Positions 1-9,265 of a DNA stretch of 64,000 nucleotides are shown here, in pieces. The stretch comes from an uncultured Bacteroidia bacterium (lineage in GTDB: Bacteria; Bacteroidota; Bacteroidia; Bacteroidales; UBA932): the NCBI GenBank assembly GCA_902779765.1, contig CACZCQ010000003.1:186001-250000 (forward strand). Reading direction: 5' to 3'. Both the position numbers and the translations under genes were made by a program. How positions within the stretch are numbered: position 1 is the stretch's first letter; each line of letters begins with the position of its first letter. The notes beneath the pieces were generated by a model that saw only the letters and a program-made list of their open reading frames with translations, did not search any database and was not told the origin of the DNA.

Positions 1-514
1 CCGCCCTTCCGGCGCCTCCGCAGCCCACGATGAGCGCCTGTGGCTGCTGGTAGAACCGGCGGCTCAGGCTCATCAGGAAGAACTGGTGCAGCTTGATGAA
101 GAAACGTTCTCCATATTCCTTGATGAATTCTTCGATGATGCCGGGATAGTAGGCCTCCGCTATGGCGGCGACGATTCCGGTGAAGTCCGAGTTGTGGGCG
201 GCTATTCCCTCCGAAGTCTTGACCAGAAGGTTTGTAGCCCCAATCCTGGCCACGGGGCCGGAGATGACACCCTTGCCCAGTTCGGCTAGTCCCTCGACCT
301 TGGCGTATGCCTGCTCCTTGAAAGGTGCGGTGACGTTCACGGCGATGTATTCCTCCTCGAACTTCCTGAAGGAAGCCTCGAAGTCGGCCCCTTCGATGAG
401 GTCGTATGAATATGCGTTCCCGTCAGGCTGCTCCTGACCCTTGTATGCCGCCTCGAATAGGAGGGGGCTCTTGGATGTCGCTATCGGATCGCCGATAAGT
501 CCGTATCTTGCCAT
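1..514 (-). CDS. aroE: Shikimate dehydrogenase AroE (3' end outside window)
   Basis: Reading back from an ATG at 514, the first 171 codons form a shikimate dehydrogenase, which reduces 3-dehydroshikimate to shikimate with NADPH in aromatic amino acid synthesis. Family motifs occur in order: GDPIATSKSP near the N terminus (substrate-binding SxS-P), NVTAPFK, GATNLL and NSDFTG, then the nucleotide-binding GCGGAGRA at the window edge. The usual His of the first motif is Thr here. About 40 residues separate NSDFTG from the glycine-rich loop, longer than in E. coli AroE, so a helical insertion is likely. The stop lies beyond base 1. A second shikimate-pathway gene, aroK, lies 5.4 kb away. The family call is firm. 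Confidence 0.9.
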   Translation of the reverse strand, partial: MARYGLIGDPIATSKSPLLFEAAYKGQEQPDGNAYSYDLIEGADFEASFRKFEEEYIAVNVTAPFKEQAYAKVEGLAELGKGVISGPVARIGATNLLVKTSEGIAAHNSDFTGIVAAIAEAYYPGIIEEFIKEYGERFFIKLHQFFLMSLSRRFYQQPQALIVGCGGAGRA

Positions 515-568
515 TTTGCTGAATATTGTTTCTTAACTTTTACCGTCGCCCCCATTCTTAGGCCCTTG

Positions 569-597
569 GGAAGCATTTTAACCTGCATTATGCTTCC
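569..597. other. Hairpin with flanking near-repeats upstream of aroE
   Basis: GGAAGCAT (569-576) and ATGCTTCC (590-597) form a perfect 8-bp stem with a 13-nt loop. A related copy of one arm, reading CTTTGGGAGGCATTTT, lies about 50 bases further on near 620-633. No T run follows on either strand, so this is not a clear terminator. It lies between the methyltransferase stop and the aroE start, and could act in the leader of aroE. Confidence 0.4.
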
Positions 598-637
598 GTA
601 GTCCCATAATTCGGGCTTTGGGAGGCATTTTCCAAAA

Positions 638-1543
638 TCAAAGCCTTCTCTGGCGGACGGCCTCGTAAAGGAGGATGGCTGCGGAGACTGAGACGTTGAG
701 GGAGTCGAGGGCTCCGAGCATCGGGATGAGGATATGCCTGTCGGCAGCCTTGCGCCAGATGTCGGTGAGGCCGGTCGACTCGGTTCCCATGACGATGGCG
801 GTCGGTCCTGTCATCGGGGTGTCATAATACAGGGACGAATCCTGGAGCTGGGCGGTCAGGATGCTGATGCCGTGTGCCTTGAGCCAGGCGATCGTCTCTT
901 CGGAGGTCGCAGCTACGACCTGTCTTGTGAATATGGCTCCGATGCTGGAACGGATAAGGTTGGGGTTATAGAGGTCGGTCAGAGGGTCGCAGATGATTAC
1001 CGCGTCCGCTCCGGCTGCGTCGGCGCTGCGCAGTACAGCCCCGAGGTTGCCTGGCTTCTCGACACTCTCCAGAACGATTACCAAAGGGTTCTCCCTGAGC
1101 TCGATGTCTTCCAGCTTCCTGTCCTTGTACTTTATCTCTGCAATGATTCCCTCGGTACCGCCCCTGTAGGCTATCTTCTCATAGACGTTCCGGCTCACCT
1201 CAAATACTTTGGTGCCAATCGGCAGAGGGTATACCCCCCTCGGGAGTCTCGCTTCGCTCGACCCCACCGCTCGCTTCACTGCGTTCCGCTCCGGTCCCCC
1301 CGCTTCCGTGCCGCGGGTGGCACGTCCTTTAGGGGGTATACCCTCCGCCGATGAGTCAAAGATCTCCGGGCAGATGAAGACGGTATCGGGGACGAAGCCG
1401 GCATCCAGGCAGTGGCTGAGTTCGCGGCGGCCTTCCACTACGAAAAGCCCCATCTCCCGGCGCAGCTTCGACTTCTCCTGGAGTTCCAGCAGGGTCTTTA
1501 TCTTCGGGTTCTGTCCCGAAGTTATGGTTTCGGGCGCTGACAT
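638..1543 (-). CDS. TrmH/SpoU-family RNA 2'-O-methyltransferase with in-frame repeat insertion
   Basis: A SPOUT-class RNA ribose methyltransferase of 301 residues. The N-terminal substrate-binding domain contains the FVVEGRRE segment. The C-terminal knot has NLGAVLRSADAAG, GTESTGL and the closing SLNVSVSAAILLYE motif that binds S-adenosylmethionine. The ATG at 1543 is chosen because it overlaps the asnA stop by one base (TAATG); an in-frame upstream codon would add ten unlikely residues inside asnA. Residues about 67-107 are a low-complexity Gly/Arg/Glu-rich stretch encoded by the palindromic element at 1225-1345. They fall at the boundary between the two domains and have no counterpart in the family. 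The gene is last in the lysS-asnA operon. The exact target nucleotide is unknown. Confidence 0.88.
   Translation of the reverse strand: MSAPETITSGQNPKIKTLLELQEKSKLRREMGLFVVEGRRELSHCLDAGFVPDTVFICPEIFDSSAEGIPPKGRATRGTEAGGPERNAVKRAVGSSEARLPRGVYPLPIGTKVFEVSRNVYEKIAYRGGTEGIIAEIKYKDRKLEDIELRENPLVIVLESVEKPGNLGAVLRSADAAGADAVIICDPLTDLYNPNLIRSSIGAIFTRQVVAATSEETIAWLKAHGISILTAQLQDSSLYYDTPMTGPTAIVMGTESTGLTDIWRKAADRHILIPMLGALDSLNVSVSAAILLYEAVRQRRL
1225..1345. repeat. Palindromic in-frame insertion element
   Basis: A 121-bp segment is bounded by perfect 14-bp inverted repeats, GAGGGTATACCCCC (1225-1238) and GGGGGTATACCCTC (1332-1345). The GGGTATACCC core of each end is itself palindromic. An inner hairpin, GTGCC-N6-GGCAC, lies at 1308-1323. 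The whole unit is read in frame within the methyltransferase gene and encodes a residue run rich in G, R, E and A. It carries no transposase. It resembles, in behaviour only, the palindromic elements that insert in frame into Rickettsia genes. Whether other copies exist in the genome cannot be judged from this window, where it occurs once. Confidence 0.75.
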
Positions 1544-2586
1544 TATATCAGTGGAATATTGTTGTCTGCACATGAAGACACCATCTCGTCAGGCCAGACT
1601 GATGCCTGGATCTCTCCGATATGGGCCTTGCGGAGGAAGAACATGCAGAGGCGTGACTGGCCGATTCCTCCTCCTATGCTCTGCGGAAGCTTGCCTTCCA
1701 GAAGCTGCCTGTGGAAGAACAGTCCGGCTTTCGATTCCTCGCCGGCGAGTTTCAACTGCCTGAGAAGGGCCTCCCTGTCGACGCGGATGCCCATAGAAGA
1801 CAATTCGAAACTGCGCTCCAGGACAGGATTCCAGACAAGGATGTCTCCATTCAGGCCCGGGAGCATCTCGCCGTCATATTCAGCCATCGTGCTCCAGTCG
1901 TCATAGTCCGCTGAGCGGCCGTCGTGCTTGTGACCGTCTCCGAGCTGGCATCCTATGCCGATCACGAACACCGCACCGTATTCCCTGCATATCGCATCCT
2001 CCCTTTCCTTGGGACTGAGGCCTGGATAGCGGCGGCGAAGTTGTTCGGCATGGATGAACCGGATGGTCTCGGGCAGGACCGGCTTGATCGAAGGATATTT
2101 CTCGCACACCATGTATTCGGTGCGCAGGAGGGTGGAATAGATGCGTCGGACTATGTCTTTGAGAAACTCCGGTGTGCGCTGGCTGGCATCCATTACCCTT
2201 TCCCAGTCCCATTGGTCCACATACAGGGAATGGATATTGTCAAGTTCCTCGTCGGCCCTGATGGCGTTCATGTCGGTATAGATACCGTAACCGGGCTCTA
2301 TGTGGTATTCGGCAAGGGTGAGGCGTTTCCATTTTGCGAGGGAGTGAACTATCTCACAAACAGTTCCTTCCATATCCTTGACGGGGAAACGTACCGCTCT
2401 CTCCACGCCGTTGAGGTCGTCGTTGATTCCGGTGCCCTGCTTTACGAAAAGGGGAGCGGTAACACGGCGGAGCCTGAGTTCCGAGGCAAGGTCGATCTGG
2501 AAGAAATCCTTGATCTCCTTGATCGCACCTTCGGTCTGGCGTGGACTCAGCAAAGGCTTGTAGCCGGATGGGACAAAGAGTCTCAT
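1543..2586 (-). CDS. asnA: Aspartate--ammonia ligase AsnA
   Basis: A 347-residue ammonia-dependent asparagine synthetase, which makes asparagine from aspartate, NH3 and ATP in the cytosol. It is close to the 330 residues of E. coli AsnA and has the class II aminoacyl-tRNA synthetase-like fold. Diagnostic segments include the [17 protein letters not shown] region near residue 45, AKWKR, and the C-terminal [11 protein letters not shown] motif. The ATG at 2586 overlaps the lysS stop (ATGA), and its stop overlaps the next start, so the three genes are translationally coupled. Pairing with lysyl-tRNA synthetase places it in a protein-synthesis supply operon. No key residue appears to be missing. 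Confidence 0.95.
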   Translation of the reverse strand: MRLFVPSGYKPLLSPRQTEGAIKEIKDFFQIDLASELRLRRVTAPLFVKQGTGINDDLNGVERAVRFPVKDMEGTVCEIVHSLAKWKRLTLAEYHIEPGYGIYTDMNAIRADEELDNIHSLYVDQWDWERVMDASQRTPEFLKDIVRRIYSTLLRTEYMVCEKYPSIKPVLPETIRFIHAEQLRRRYPGLSPKEREDAICREYGAVFVIGIGCQLGDGHKHDGRSADYDDWSTMAEYDGEMLPGLNGDILVWNPVLERSFELSSMGIRVDREALLRQLKLAGEESKAGLFFHRQLLEGKLPQSIGGGIGQSRLCMFFLRKAHIGEIQASVWPDEMVSSCADNNIPLI

Positions 2587-4103
2587 AGCATCTTCTCGGG
2601 ACGCATCTGGGGGAAGAATAGGACGTCCTGGATGGTGGTCTGGCCGGTCATGAACATAGTGAGCCGGTCGATTCCCATTCCAAGGCCCGAAGTCGGCGGC
2701 ATGCCATATTCAAGGGCGCGAACGAAGTCATAGTCGATGAACATAGCCTCGTCGTCGCCGTGGCTCTTGAGGGCGGCCTGCTCCTCGAACCTCTCCAGCT
2801 GGTCTATCGGGTCGTTCAGCTCGGAATATGCATTCGCGAGTTCCTTGCCGCATACGAACAGCTCGAAGCGCTCGGTGAGGGCGGGATTCTCACGATGCCT
2901 CTTGGTGAGCGGAGACATCTCCACGGGATAGTCTATGATGAAGGTAGGCTCGATGAGATGGTCTTCGCAATAGGCCCCAAATATGGCATCGATCAGTTTG
3001 CCGGCACCCATTGAAGGCTCATATTCCACATTCAGCTTCTTGCAGGTCTCGCGCAGCTCGTCCACGCCCATTCCGGCGAGGTCGACACCTGCGTATTCCT
3101 TGATGGCTTCCAGGATAGGGAGACGGCGATAGCCGGCCTTGAAGTCAATCTCGTTCTCTCCGATCTTGACCTTGGTGGTACCGTGGAGCTTGAGGGCGAT
3201 CTTCTCTAGCATCTTCTCTACGAATTCCATCATCCAGATATAGTCCTTGTAGGCCACGTAGATTTCCATGCAGGTGAACTCCGGATTGTGGGTCTTGTCC
3301 ATGCCTTCGTTGCGGAAATCCTTGGCGAACTCGTAGACTCCGCTGTAGCCTCCGACTATCAGCCTCTTGAGATAGAGCTCGTTGGCGATCCTCATGTAGA
3401 GGTCGATGTCCAGGGCGTTGTGGTGGGTGATGAAGGGACGGGCCGTGGCTCCTCCGGGGATCGACTGGAGGATAGGGGTCTCGACCTCGAGACAGCCGGC
3501 CTCGTTGAAATATTCCCGCATGGTAGCTATGATCTGGGCCCTCTGGATGAAAACGTCGCGGACCTGGGGATTCACGATGAGGTCGACATACCTCTGGCGG
3601 TAGCGGAGCTCCGGATCGGAGAAACCGTCGTAGACGTTCCCGTCGGCATCGGTCTTCACGATGGGAAGTACCCTCAGCGACTTGCTGAGTACGGTCAGCT
3701 CCTTGACATGCACGCTGAGCTGCCCGGTCTGGGTTATGAAGGCGAAGCCCTTGACACCGACTATGTCGCCGATGTCGAGGAGTTTCTTCCAGACCGTGTT
3801 GTACATCGTCTTGTCCTCTTCCGGACAGATTTCGTCACGCTTGACATAGATCTGGATCCTTCCGGCAGAATCCTGAAGCTCGCCGAAGGAAGCTGCTCCC
3901 ATGATCCTGCGGGACATTATCCTTCCGGCCAGGCAGACTTCATGGAAGTTGCCCTTCTCGGGATCGAAGCCTTCGGAGATTTCCTTGGTTGTGGTATTGA
4001 CCGGATATAGAGGTGCAGGATAAGGATTGATGCCAAGTTCCCTTAATTTGGCGAGGGACTCCCTGCGGATTACTTCCTGCTCGCTGAGTTCTATGTTTGC
4101 CAT
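2583..4103 (-). CDS. lysS: Lysyl-tRNA synthetase, class II
   Basis: A 506-residue class II lysyl-tRNA synthetase that charges tRNA-Lys with lysine. An N-terminal OB-fold anticodon-binding domain (about residues 55-165) is followed by the catalytic core. That core carries motif 2 (FRNEGMD, then [10 protein letters not shown]) and motif 3 ([12 protein letters not shown]) near the C terminus, just before the usual [11 protein letters not shown] tail. Length is normal for the family. The start at 4103 follows a TATTTTTG -7 box at 4126-4133 by 22 nt. It is the first gene of the lysS-asnA-methyltransferase operon and is transcribed away from recJ. Confidence 0.97.
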   Translation of the reverse strand: MANIELSEQEVIRRESLAKLRELGINPYPAPLYPVNTTTKEISEGFDPEKGNFHEVCLAGRIMSRRIMGAASFGELQDSAGRIQIYVKRDEICPEEDKTMYNTVWKKLLDIGDIVGVKGFAFITQTGQLSVHVKELTVLSKSLRVLPIVKTDADGNVYDGFSDPELRYRQRYVDLIVNPQVRDVFIQRAQIIATMREYFNEAGCLEVETPILQSIPGGATARPFITHHNALDIDLYMRIANELYLKRLIVGGYSGVYEFAKDFRNEGMDKTHNPEFTCMEIYVAYKDYIWMMEFVEKMLEKIALKLHGTTKVKIGENEIDFKAGYRRLPILEAIKEYAGVDLAGMGVDELRETCKKLNVEYEPSMGAGKLIDAIFGAYCEDHLIEPTFIIDYPVEMSPLTKRHRENPALTERFELFVCGKELANAYSELNDPIDQLERFEEQAALKSHGDDEAMFIDYDFVRALEYGMPPTSGLGMGIDRLTMFMTGQTTIQDVLFFPQMRPEKML

Positions 4104-4125
4104 ATCATGAAATAGGTTTGAACAA

Positions 4126-4133
4126 CAAAAATA
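4126..4133 (-). promoter_or_regulatory. lysS promoter -7 box (TATTTTTG)
   Basis: On the minus strand this reads TATTTTTG, matching the Bacteroidota -7 consensus TAnnTTTG, 22 nt before the lysS ATG. No good -33 TTTG is seen at the expected distance. Confidence 0.6.
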
Positions 4134-4157
4134 CGACTTTTAATCTATAAACTGAAA

Positions 4158-4188
4158 TTGTTATTCTTGAATAAAGTGATTATCTTTG
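4158..4188 (+). promoter_or_regulatory. recJ promoter (-33 TTG, -7 TATCTTTG)
   Basis: TTG at 4158-4160 and TATCTTTG at 4181-4188 are separated by 20 bases, the normal Bacteroidota spacing. The -7 box ends six bases before the recJ ATG, so transcription should start at or next to the start codon. Confidence 0.7.
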
Positions 4189-4194
4189 TGTAAT

Positions 4195-5928
4195 ATGGCA
4201 AAGGAGCGCAAATGGATAATCAAGGAACCGGCTGATCCGGAGAAGGTGGGAAGGCTTTCCGCCGAACTCGGAATCGACCGTGTCCTTGCCGAACTGCTTG
4301 TCAAGAGGGGAGTCGAGACCTTCGAGCAGGCCCGCTCCTTCTTCCGCCCGAGCCTTGACGACCTTCATGACCCCTTCCTGATGAAGGATATGGATGTCGC
4401 CGTTGAGAGGGTGCGCAAGGCCATAACCTCAGAAGAGAAGATCCTTGTCTACGGTGATTACGACGTAGACGGAACAACTGCCGTGTCGTTGGTGTATTCA
4501 TTCCTGAGGAGATATTCCCAGAAGGTGGATTTCTATATTCCGGACCGCTATGACGAGGGTTACGGCCTGTCCTACAAGGGCATAGACTGGGCCGGTGACG
4601 GAGGCTTCGGACTGATCATCACCCTGGACTGCGGTATAAAGGCCAACGAGAAGGTCGAATACGCCCGGACCAAGGGAATCGACGTGATCATCTGCGACCA
4701 CCACCTTCCCGAGGACAGGCTTCCCGATGCGGTTGCAGTCCTGGATCCCAAGCGCGAAGATGATACCTATCCTTTCGACGACCTTTCAGGTTGCGGTGTG
4801 GGCTTCAAGCTCGTACAGGCATATTCCCAGAAATACGGCATCCCGTTCGAGACCTTGATCCCTTTGCTGGACCTCCTGGTGGTCAGCATTGCCGCCGACC
4901 TCGTGTCCATGGTCGGGGAGAACAGGGTGCTGGCCCATTTCGGCCTGAAGCAGCTCAATGAGAATCCCCGCAAGGGGCTCCTTGCGATGGCAACCCTCTC
5001 CAAACTTGAGCCGGGACATCTTACGATCGACGACATCGTATTCAAGATCGGGCCCAGGATCAACGCGGCAGGAAGGATGGAGACCGGAAGGCTTGCAGTT
5101 GAATTGCTGACCGCAGCCGATGACCATGTGGCCAACATCGTGGGAGAGAGGATCAACGACAACAACAACGAGCGCAAGGGTATCGACAGGGAGATTACCC
5201 AGGAGGCTCTGGAGATGGTCCAGAGGGGGACGGCCCTTTCGACGGACGCGGCGACCATCGTCTACAATCCAGTATGGAACAAAGGCGTAGTTGGCATCGT
5301 TGCCTCACGTCTGGTCGAGGCGTTTTACAAGCCGACGATCGTCCTTACCAAATCCAACGGTTTCATAACCGGCTCCGCTAGAAGCGTCGCCGGGTTCGAC
5401 CTGTATGAGGCCATAGAAAGCTGCGCGGACCTTCTTGAGAACTTCGGAGGACATGTCTATGCGGCGGGTCTCACCATGAGGGAACAGAACCTGGGTGAGT
5501 TCGTGACTAGGATAGAGAAGTTCATCGGGGAGAAGATTACGGACGAGATGCTCACCCCCGTGACAGATATCGATGCCAAGCTCGAGTTCAGCCAGATCAC
5601 TCCCAAGTTCTTCAGGCTTCTCAAACAGTTCCAGCCTTTCGGTCCCGGCAACAGCAATCCCGTGTTCCTCACGGAGAATGTCTCTGACGGCGGCAACGGC
5701 CGCAAGGTAGGAGCCGGCGGAGTGCATATGAAACTTGACCTGATCGACGAGAAACAGCCTTTCCACCAGATTCCGGCAATCGCCTTCAACATGGCGGATT
5801 TCTACGATTATATCAAAGCCGGCAATCCTTTCGACATCTGCTACTCGATAGTCGAGAACTACTATCGTGGCAACTCCACCCTCCAGCTCCGCATCAAGGA
5901 CATCAAGGAGCGCGAGGAATTTATCTAA
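4195..5928 (+). CDS. recJ: Single-stranded-DNA-specific exonuclease RecJ
   Basis: A 577-residue RecJ, the 5'-3' single-strand exonuclease of recombination and mismatch repair. DHH-family metal-binding motifs are all present: GDYDVDG at 87-93, DCG near 145, DHH at 168-170, and the GPRINAAGRM segment at 286-295. The DHHA1 motif GGH is at 418-420, followed by the C-terminal OB-fold. ATG 4195 is preferred over an in-frame TTG nine bases earlier, because that TTG lies inside the promoter -7 box. Its stop overlaps the convergent aroK by four bases. Function is assigned with high confidence. Confidence 0.96.
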   Translation: MAKERKWIIKEPADPEKVGRLSAELGIDRVLAELLVKRGVETFEQARSFFRPSLDDLHDPFLMKDMDVAVERVRKAITSEEKILVYGDYDVDGTTAVSLVYSFLRRYSQKVDFYIPDRYDEGYGLSYKGIDWAGDGGFGLIITLDCGIKANEKVEYARTKGIDVIICDHHLPEDRLPDAVAVLDPKREDDTYPFDDLSGCGVGFKLVQAYSQKYGIPFETLIPLLDLLVVSIAADLVSMVGENRVLAHFGLKQLNENPRKGLLAMATLSKLEPGHLTIDDIVFKIGPRINAAGRMETGRLAVELLTAADDHVANIVGERINDNNNERKGIDREITQEALEMVQRGTALSTDAATIVYNPVWNKGVVGIVASRLVEAFYKPTIVLTKSNGFITGSARSVAGFDLYEAIESCADLLENFGGHVYAAGLTMREQNLGEFVTRIEKFIGEKITDEMLTPVTDIDAKLEFSQITPKFFRLLKQFQPFGPGNSNPVFLTENVSDGGNGRKVGAGGVHMKLDLIDEKQPFHQIPAIAFNMADFYDYIKAGNPFDICYSIVENYYRGNSTLQLRIKDIKEREEFI

Positions 5929-6452
5929 TCTGCCAATGATGCGACCTTGACGGCGGCGGCAGCGTAATCGTTGTCGTCAACGTCTATGATGTGATGGGCG
6001 GTTTCCTCATAGAGGGGTTCGCGGTCCGCCATAAGTTCCCTGACACGGGAGCGGAGGCCGTTCCTGCCGCGCAGCATCGGACGGTCGCCGGGCCATTGTT
6101 CAAGGTTGGAGACGAGCGTGTCTATGGAAGCCCGGAGGTAGAAGCAGGCAGTATTACTGCGTACCGCCTTACGGCAGGCTTCAGTTGTGACGGTTCCTCC
6201 TCCGAGGGAAAGGATGTAGGAGGTTCCGGTCAACTCACCGGTCATGAATATATTCTCCAAGGCGACACGTTCCAATTCCCGGAATGCACTTTCTCCTTCT
6301 GATTCGAATATTTCAGGAATGGTCCTGCCGGTCATTGCCTCGATGTAGTCATCAAGGTCTATCAGTTCCATTTCGTGAAGGAGCTTCGAAAGTTCCTTCC
6401 CGACGCTGGATTTCCCGCTTCCCATGAAGCCGATGAGGGAGATGTTGCCCAT
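5925..6452 (-). CDS. aroK: Shikimate kinase AroK
   Basis: A 175-residue shikimate kinase, which phosphorylates shikimate with ATP. It shows the P-loop GFMGSGKS at residues 8-15, the Asp-containing DLDDYIE segment at 32-38 that contacts shikimate, FRELE near 57-61, the GGGTV loop at 84-88, and the GDRPML lid motif near 121. It is the last gene of the long minus-strand unit, starting five bases after the parC stop. Its stop overlaps that of convergent recJ. Together with the aroE fragment at the window start it covers two consecutive shikimate-pathway steps, although the genes are in separate operons. Confidence 0.95.
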   Translation of the reverse strand: MGNISLIGFMGSGKSSVGKELSKLLHEMELIDLDDYIEAMTGRTIPEIFESEGESAFRELERVALENIFMTGELTGTSYILSLGGGTVTTEACRKAVRSNTACFYLRASIDTLVSNLEQWPGDRPMLRGRNGLRSRVRELMADREPLYEETAHHIIDVDDNDYAAAAVKVASLAD

Positions 6453-6457
6453 ATGTC

Positions 6458-9250
6458 CTAGAATAAGGTTGGTTCGAAGAAATCACCTTCTTCAGGAAGA
6501 CTGTCGATGTCAGGAAGGCCGCCTGCCGGTTCTTCAGGCATGATGTCCAGAGGCTCTTCGGGGATGTTGCTGGCCGGATCAGTCTCCGAGGTAAGGTCAT
6601 ACTCAGCCGCAGCGGAGCGAGGATGGACTTGACCGTCCTCGGAGGGCTGTCCGGCCAAATCTTCAAGTTCCGGCTTTTCGAGCGGCTCGATGAACTTGAC
6701 CTTCTTGAGGTCGTACTGGTGGCACTTCTTGCCCTTTGCCGTGAAGCCCTTCTTTGCGATGTAAGCCTCGGCATCGATGTTCTCCGGATCGCGGTGCTCG
6801 TACTTCTTCCCGAAGATCACCTGGAACTGCGGATACCTGTCGTCGGTTATGTCCACCAGGTATGACTTGGCTCCGGGTGCTATGAAGGATTGCGGGGTAT
6901 TGTCGCTCAAGACGAAACTGAACCTCTTGACATAGAACGCCTTGGCAGTGGCATCCCAGTAGAGTGCGGTGTATGTCTTCTCAGGGTCGAACTTCTCGAT
7001 CTTGAGGATGTTGCCCTGATAGCGGTTCGATACATCGAAGGATGTGGTGTAGAAGGTTCCGTCCTTGAAGATGGCCAGCACCTTGTCCTCGGGGCCGAAT
7101 TCGCCCAGGTAGAGTCCCCTCTGTTCGTCGTTGAGTTTCTGGATGTCGGCATCAAACCAGATATCCTTGCCTCCGATGGTAGAGACACCCTTGCTCTTCA
7201 GCTGGATCTTCGAGATGGAGAACTTGGAGACGAGGTTGCCTCTTGAGGTCTTGCCCTTGATGGCGAGGGTCGAGAAATCGTATTCCATCTGCGTCTTCTT
7301 GAGTTTCGGACGTGGACGGAGATATATCCTTACGGTTTCAGCCTCACCGTTGTTGTTGACGGTGAACCATAGTATCTTGGACCCTTCCTTGCCGGATGTG
7401 ATGTCGTAGTCCTTGTCCCTGGTGACGCTGGTGATGGCGAACCTCTTGGCATAGGAGACCGATGTCTTGCCGTCGCGGTAGATCACGTTGTAGATCGTAC
7501 GCTCGTCGCCCCTGTTGAACACTCCCACATAGAGCAGGTCCTTCCAGAAGAAAGCCTTGTCGGTGACCTTGGTGATGCGGTACTTGCCGTCCTTTGCGAT
7601 GACGAGGATCTCCGAGAGATCGGAACAGTCGGAGACATAGACACCGTTGTCGTCCCTCTTCAGGCTGAGGCCGACGAAGCCTTCCTCGTAATTGGCGTAC
7701 AGTTTGGCGTTGTTGCTCACGACCTTGGTCACGGCGATGCTCTCGAAAGCCGAGATTTCTGTCTGGCGCTTGAACTGCTTGCCGTACTTGGCCTTCAAAC
7801 CCTTGAACCAGGCGATAGTATATTCGGTGATATGCTCTATGTCGTCACGGACTTTCTCCATCTCGGCCTCGATGGATGCGATCTTCTCGTCCATCGCCTT
7901 GGCGTCGAACTTGGAAATCTTGCGGACAGGTTTCTCCACAAGCTTGTGGATGTCTTCCATGACTATTTCCCTGCGCAGGAGGTCCTGGTAGTTCTTCATC
8001 TCGGCAAACACGTCCCCGAGCTGTTCCTCCCAGGTCTTCTGGTCCTGCTCCAGGATCTTGTAGACCCTGTTCTCGAAGAATATCCTTTCGAGGGAATCGT
8101 AATGCCATTCGTCCTCGAGTTCCTGGAGCTTTATCCTGAGCTGCCATTCGAGGAGGTCCTTGGTGTGGAGGGTGTCGTAGATGAGTATGTCCTTGACACT
8201 CAGGAACTGGGGCTTGCTGTCAACGATGACGCAGGCGTTCGGGGCGATGTTGCACTCGCAGTCCGTGAAGGCGTAGAGGGCGTCGATGGTCTTGTCGGGG
8301 GAGACGTCGTTCGGCAGGTGTATGATGATCTCTACCTTGTCCGTCGTCATGTCCTCGATCTTCTTGATCTTGATCTTGCCTTTCTCCTTGGCCTTGACTA
8401 TCGAGTCCTTTATTATCTCGGAGGTCTTGCCGTAGGGGATCTCGGTGATGGCGATCGTGTTCTTGTCGATCTTCTCGATCCTGGCGCGGACCTTCACGCT
8501 GCCGCCGCGGGCTCCGTCCTTGTAGTTGCTGCAGTCTGCGCTGCCGCCTGTGGGGAAGTCCGGATAGATCGTGAAGTCCTTGCCCTCCAGGATGCTGACT
8601 GAAGCGTCGAGGAGTTCGTTGAAGTTATGGGGGAGGATCTTGGATGCCATACCGACGGCGATGCCCTCGGTGCCCTGGGCAAGCAGGAGGGGGAAGCGGA
8701 CGGGGAGCTCGGTGGGCTCCTGGTTCCTTCCGTCGTAGGAAGTCATCCAATGGGTAATCTTCGGATCGAATACGACCTCCTTCGCGAACTTGCTCAAGCG
8801 TGCCTCGATGTATCTCGGGGCAGCATTGCTGTCTCCGGTGAGGATGTTCCCCCAGTTTCCCTGGCAGTCGATCAGGAGTCCCTTCTGGCCCAGCTGGACC
8901 AGGGCTCCCAGGATGGAAGCGTCTCCGTGCGGATGGTACTGCATCGCCTGGCCGACGATGTTGGCAACCTTGGTATAGCTGCCGTCATCCATCTTGTACA
9001 TTGCATGCAGGACTCGCCTCTGTACAGGTTTCAGACCGTCCACGATGTGGGGAACGGCTCTCTGGAGTATGACATAAGAGGAATAGTCCAGGAACCAGTC
9101 CTTGAACATCCCGGACAGCTTGAACTTGTGACTGTCCGAACTGAGGAGCTTGTCGAACTTGCCTGTCGATGGAGAAGGGGCCTCCTGGGCCTCTTCTTCA
9201 TTGGTGTTTTCCTGATCCTGAATATCTTCCCACTGGTCGTCCGTTGCCAT
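6458..9250 (-). CDS. parC: DNA topoisomerase IV subunit A (ParC/GyrA family)
   Basis: A 930-residue type IIA topoisomerase A subunit that cleaves and rejoins DNA. The N-terminal 30 residues are acidic and disordered. The breakage-reunion domain follows, with the QYHPHGD region at 104-110 and the catalytic tyrosine in AAPRY (Y147). A long coiled-coil arm spans about 400-520. The C-terminal beta-pinwheel is divergent and lacks an obvious GyrA box, which favours ParC over GyrA. The last 80 residues are Glu/Pro-rich. No parE or gyrB is adjacent. The gene lies between era and aroK with 15 and 5 base gaps. ParC versus GyrA is the only real doubt. Confidence 0.88.
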   Translation of the reverse strand: MATDDQWEDIQDQENTNEEEAQEAPSPSTGKFDKLLSSDSHKFKLSGMFKDWFLDYSSYVILQRAVPHIVDGLKPVQRRVLHAMYKMDDGSYTKVANIVGQAMQYHPHGDASILGALVQLGQKGLLIDCQGNWGNILTGDSNAAPRYIEARLSKFAKEVVFDPKITHWMTSYDGRNQEPTELPVRFPLLLAQGTEGIAVGMASKILPHNFNELLDASVSILEGKDFTIYPDFPTGGSADCSNYKDGARGGSVKVRARIEKIDKNTIAITEIPYGKTSEIIKDSIVKAKEKGKIKIKKIEDMTTDKVEIIIHLPNDVSPDKTIDALYAFTDCECNIAPNACVIVDSKPQFLSVKDILIYDTLHTKDLLEWQLRIKLQELEDEWHYDSLERIFFENRVYKILEQDQKTWEEQLGDVFAEMKNYQDLLRREIVMEDIHKLVEKPVRKISKFDAKAMDEKIASIEAEMEKVRDDIEHITEYTIAWFKGLKAKYGKQFKRQTEISAFESIAVTKVVSNNAKLYANYEEGFVGLSLKRDDNGVYVSDCSDLSEILVIAKDGKYRITKVTDKAFFWKDLLYVGVFNRGDERTIYNVIYRDGKTSVSYAKRFAITSVTRDKDYDITSGKEGSKILWFTVNNNGEAETVRIYLRPRPKLKKTQMEYDFSTLAIKGKTSRGNLVSKFSISKIQLKSKGVSTIGGKDIWFDADIQKLNDEQRGLYLGEFGPEDKVLAIFKDGTFYTTSFDVSNRYQGNILKIEKFDPEKTYTALYWDATAKAFYVKRFSFVLSDNTPQSFIAPGAKSYLVDITDDRYPQFQVIFGKKYEHRDPENIDAEAYIAKKGFTAKGKKCHQYDLKKVKFIEPLEKPELEDLAGQPSEDGQVHPRSAAAEYDLTSETDPASNIPEEPLDIMPEEPAGGLPDIDSLPEEGDFFEPTLF

Positions 9251-9265
9251 TATCCTTCTCCTTGT

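Noticed and set aside
481..588. Possible 35-residue lysine-rich small protein before aroE
   Set aside because: It overlaps the aroE start in another frame, has no supporting motif, and can be explained as chance.
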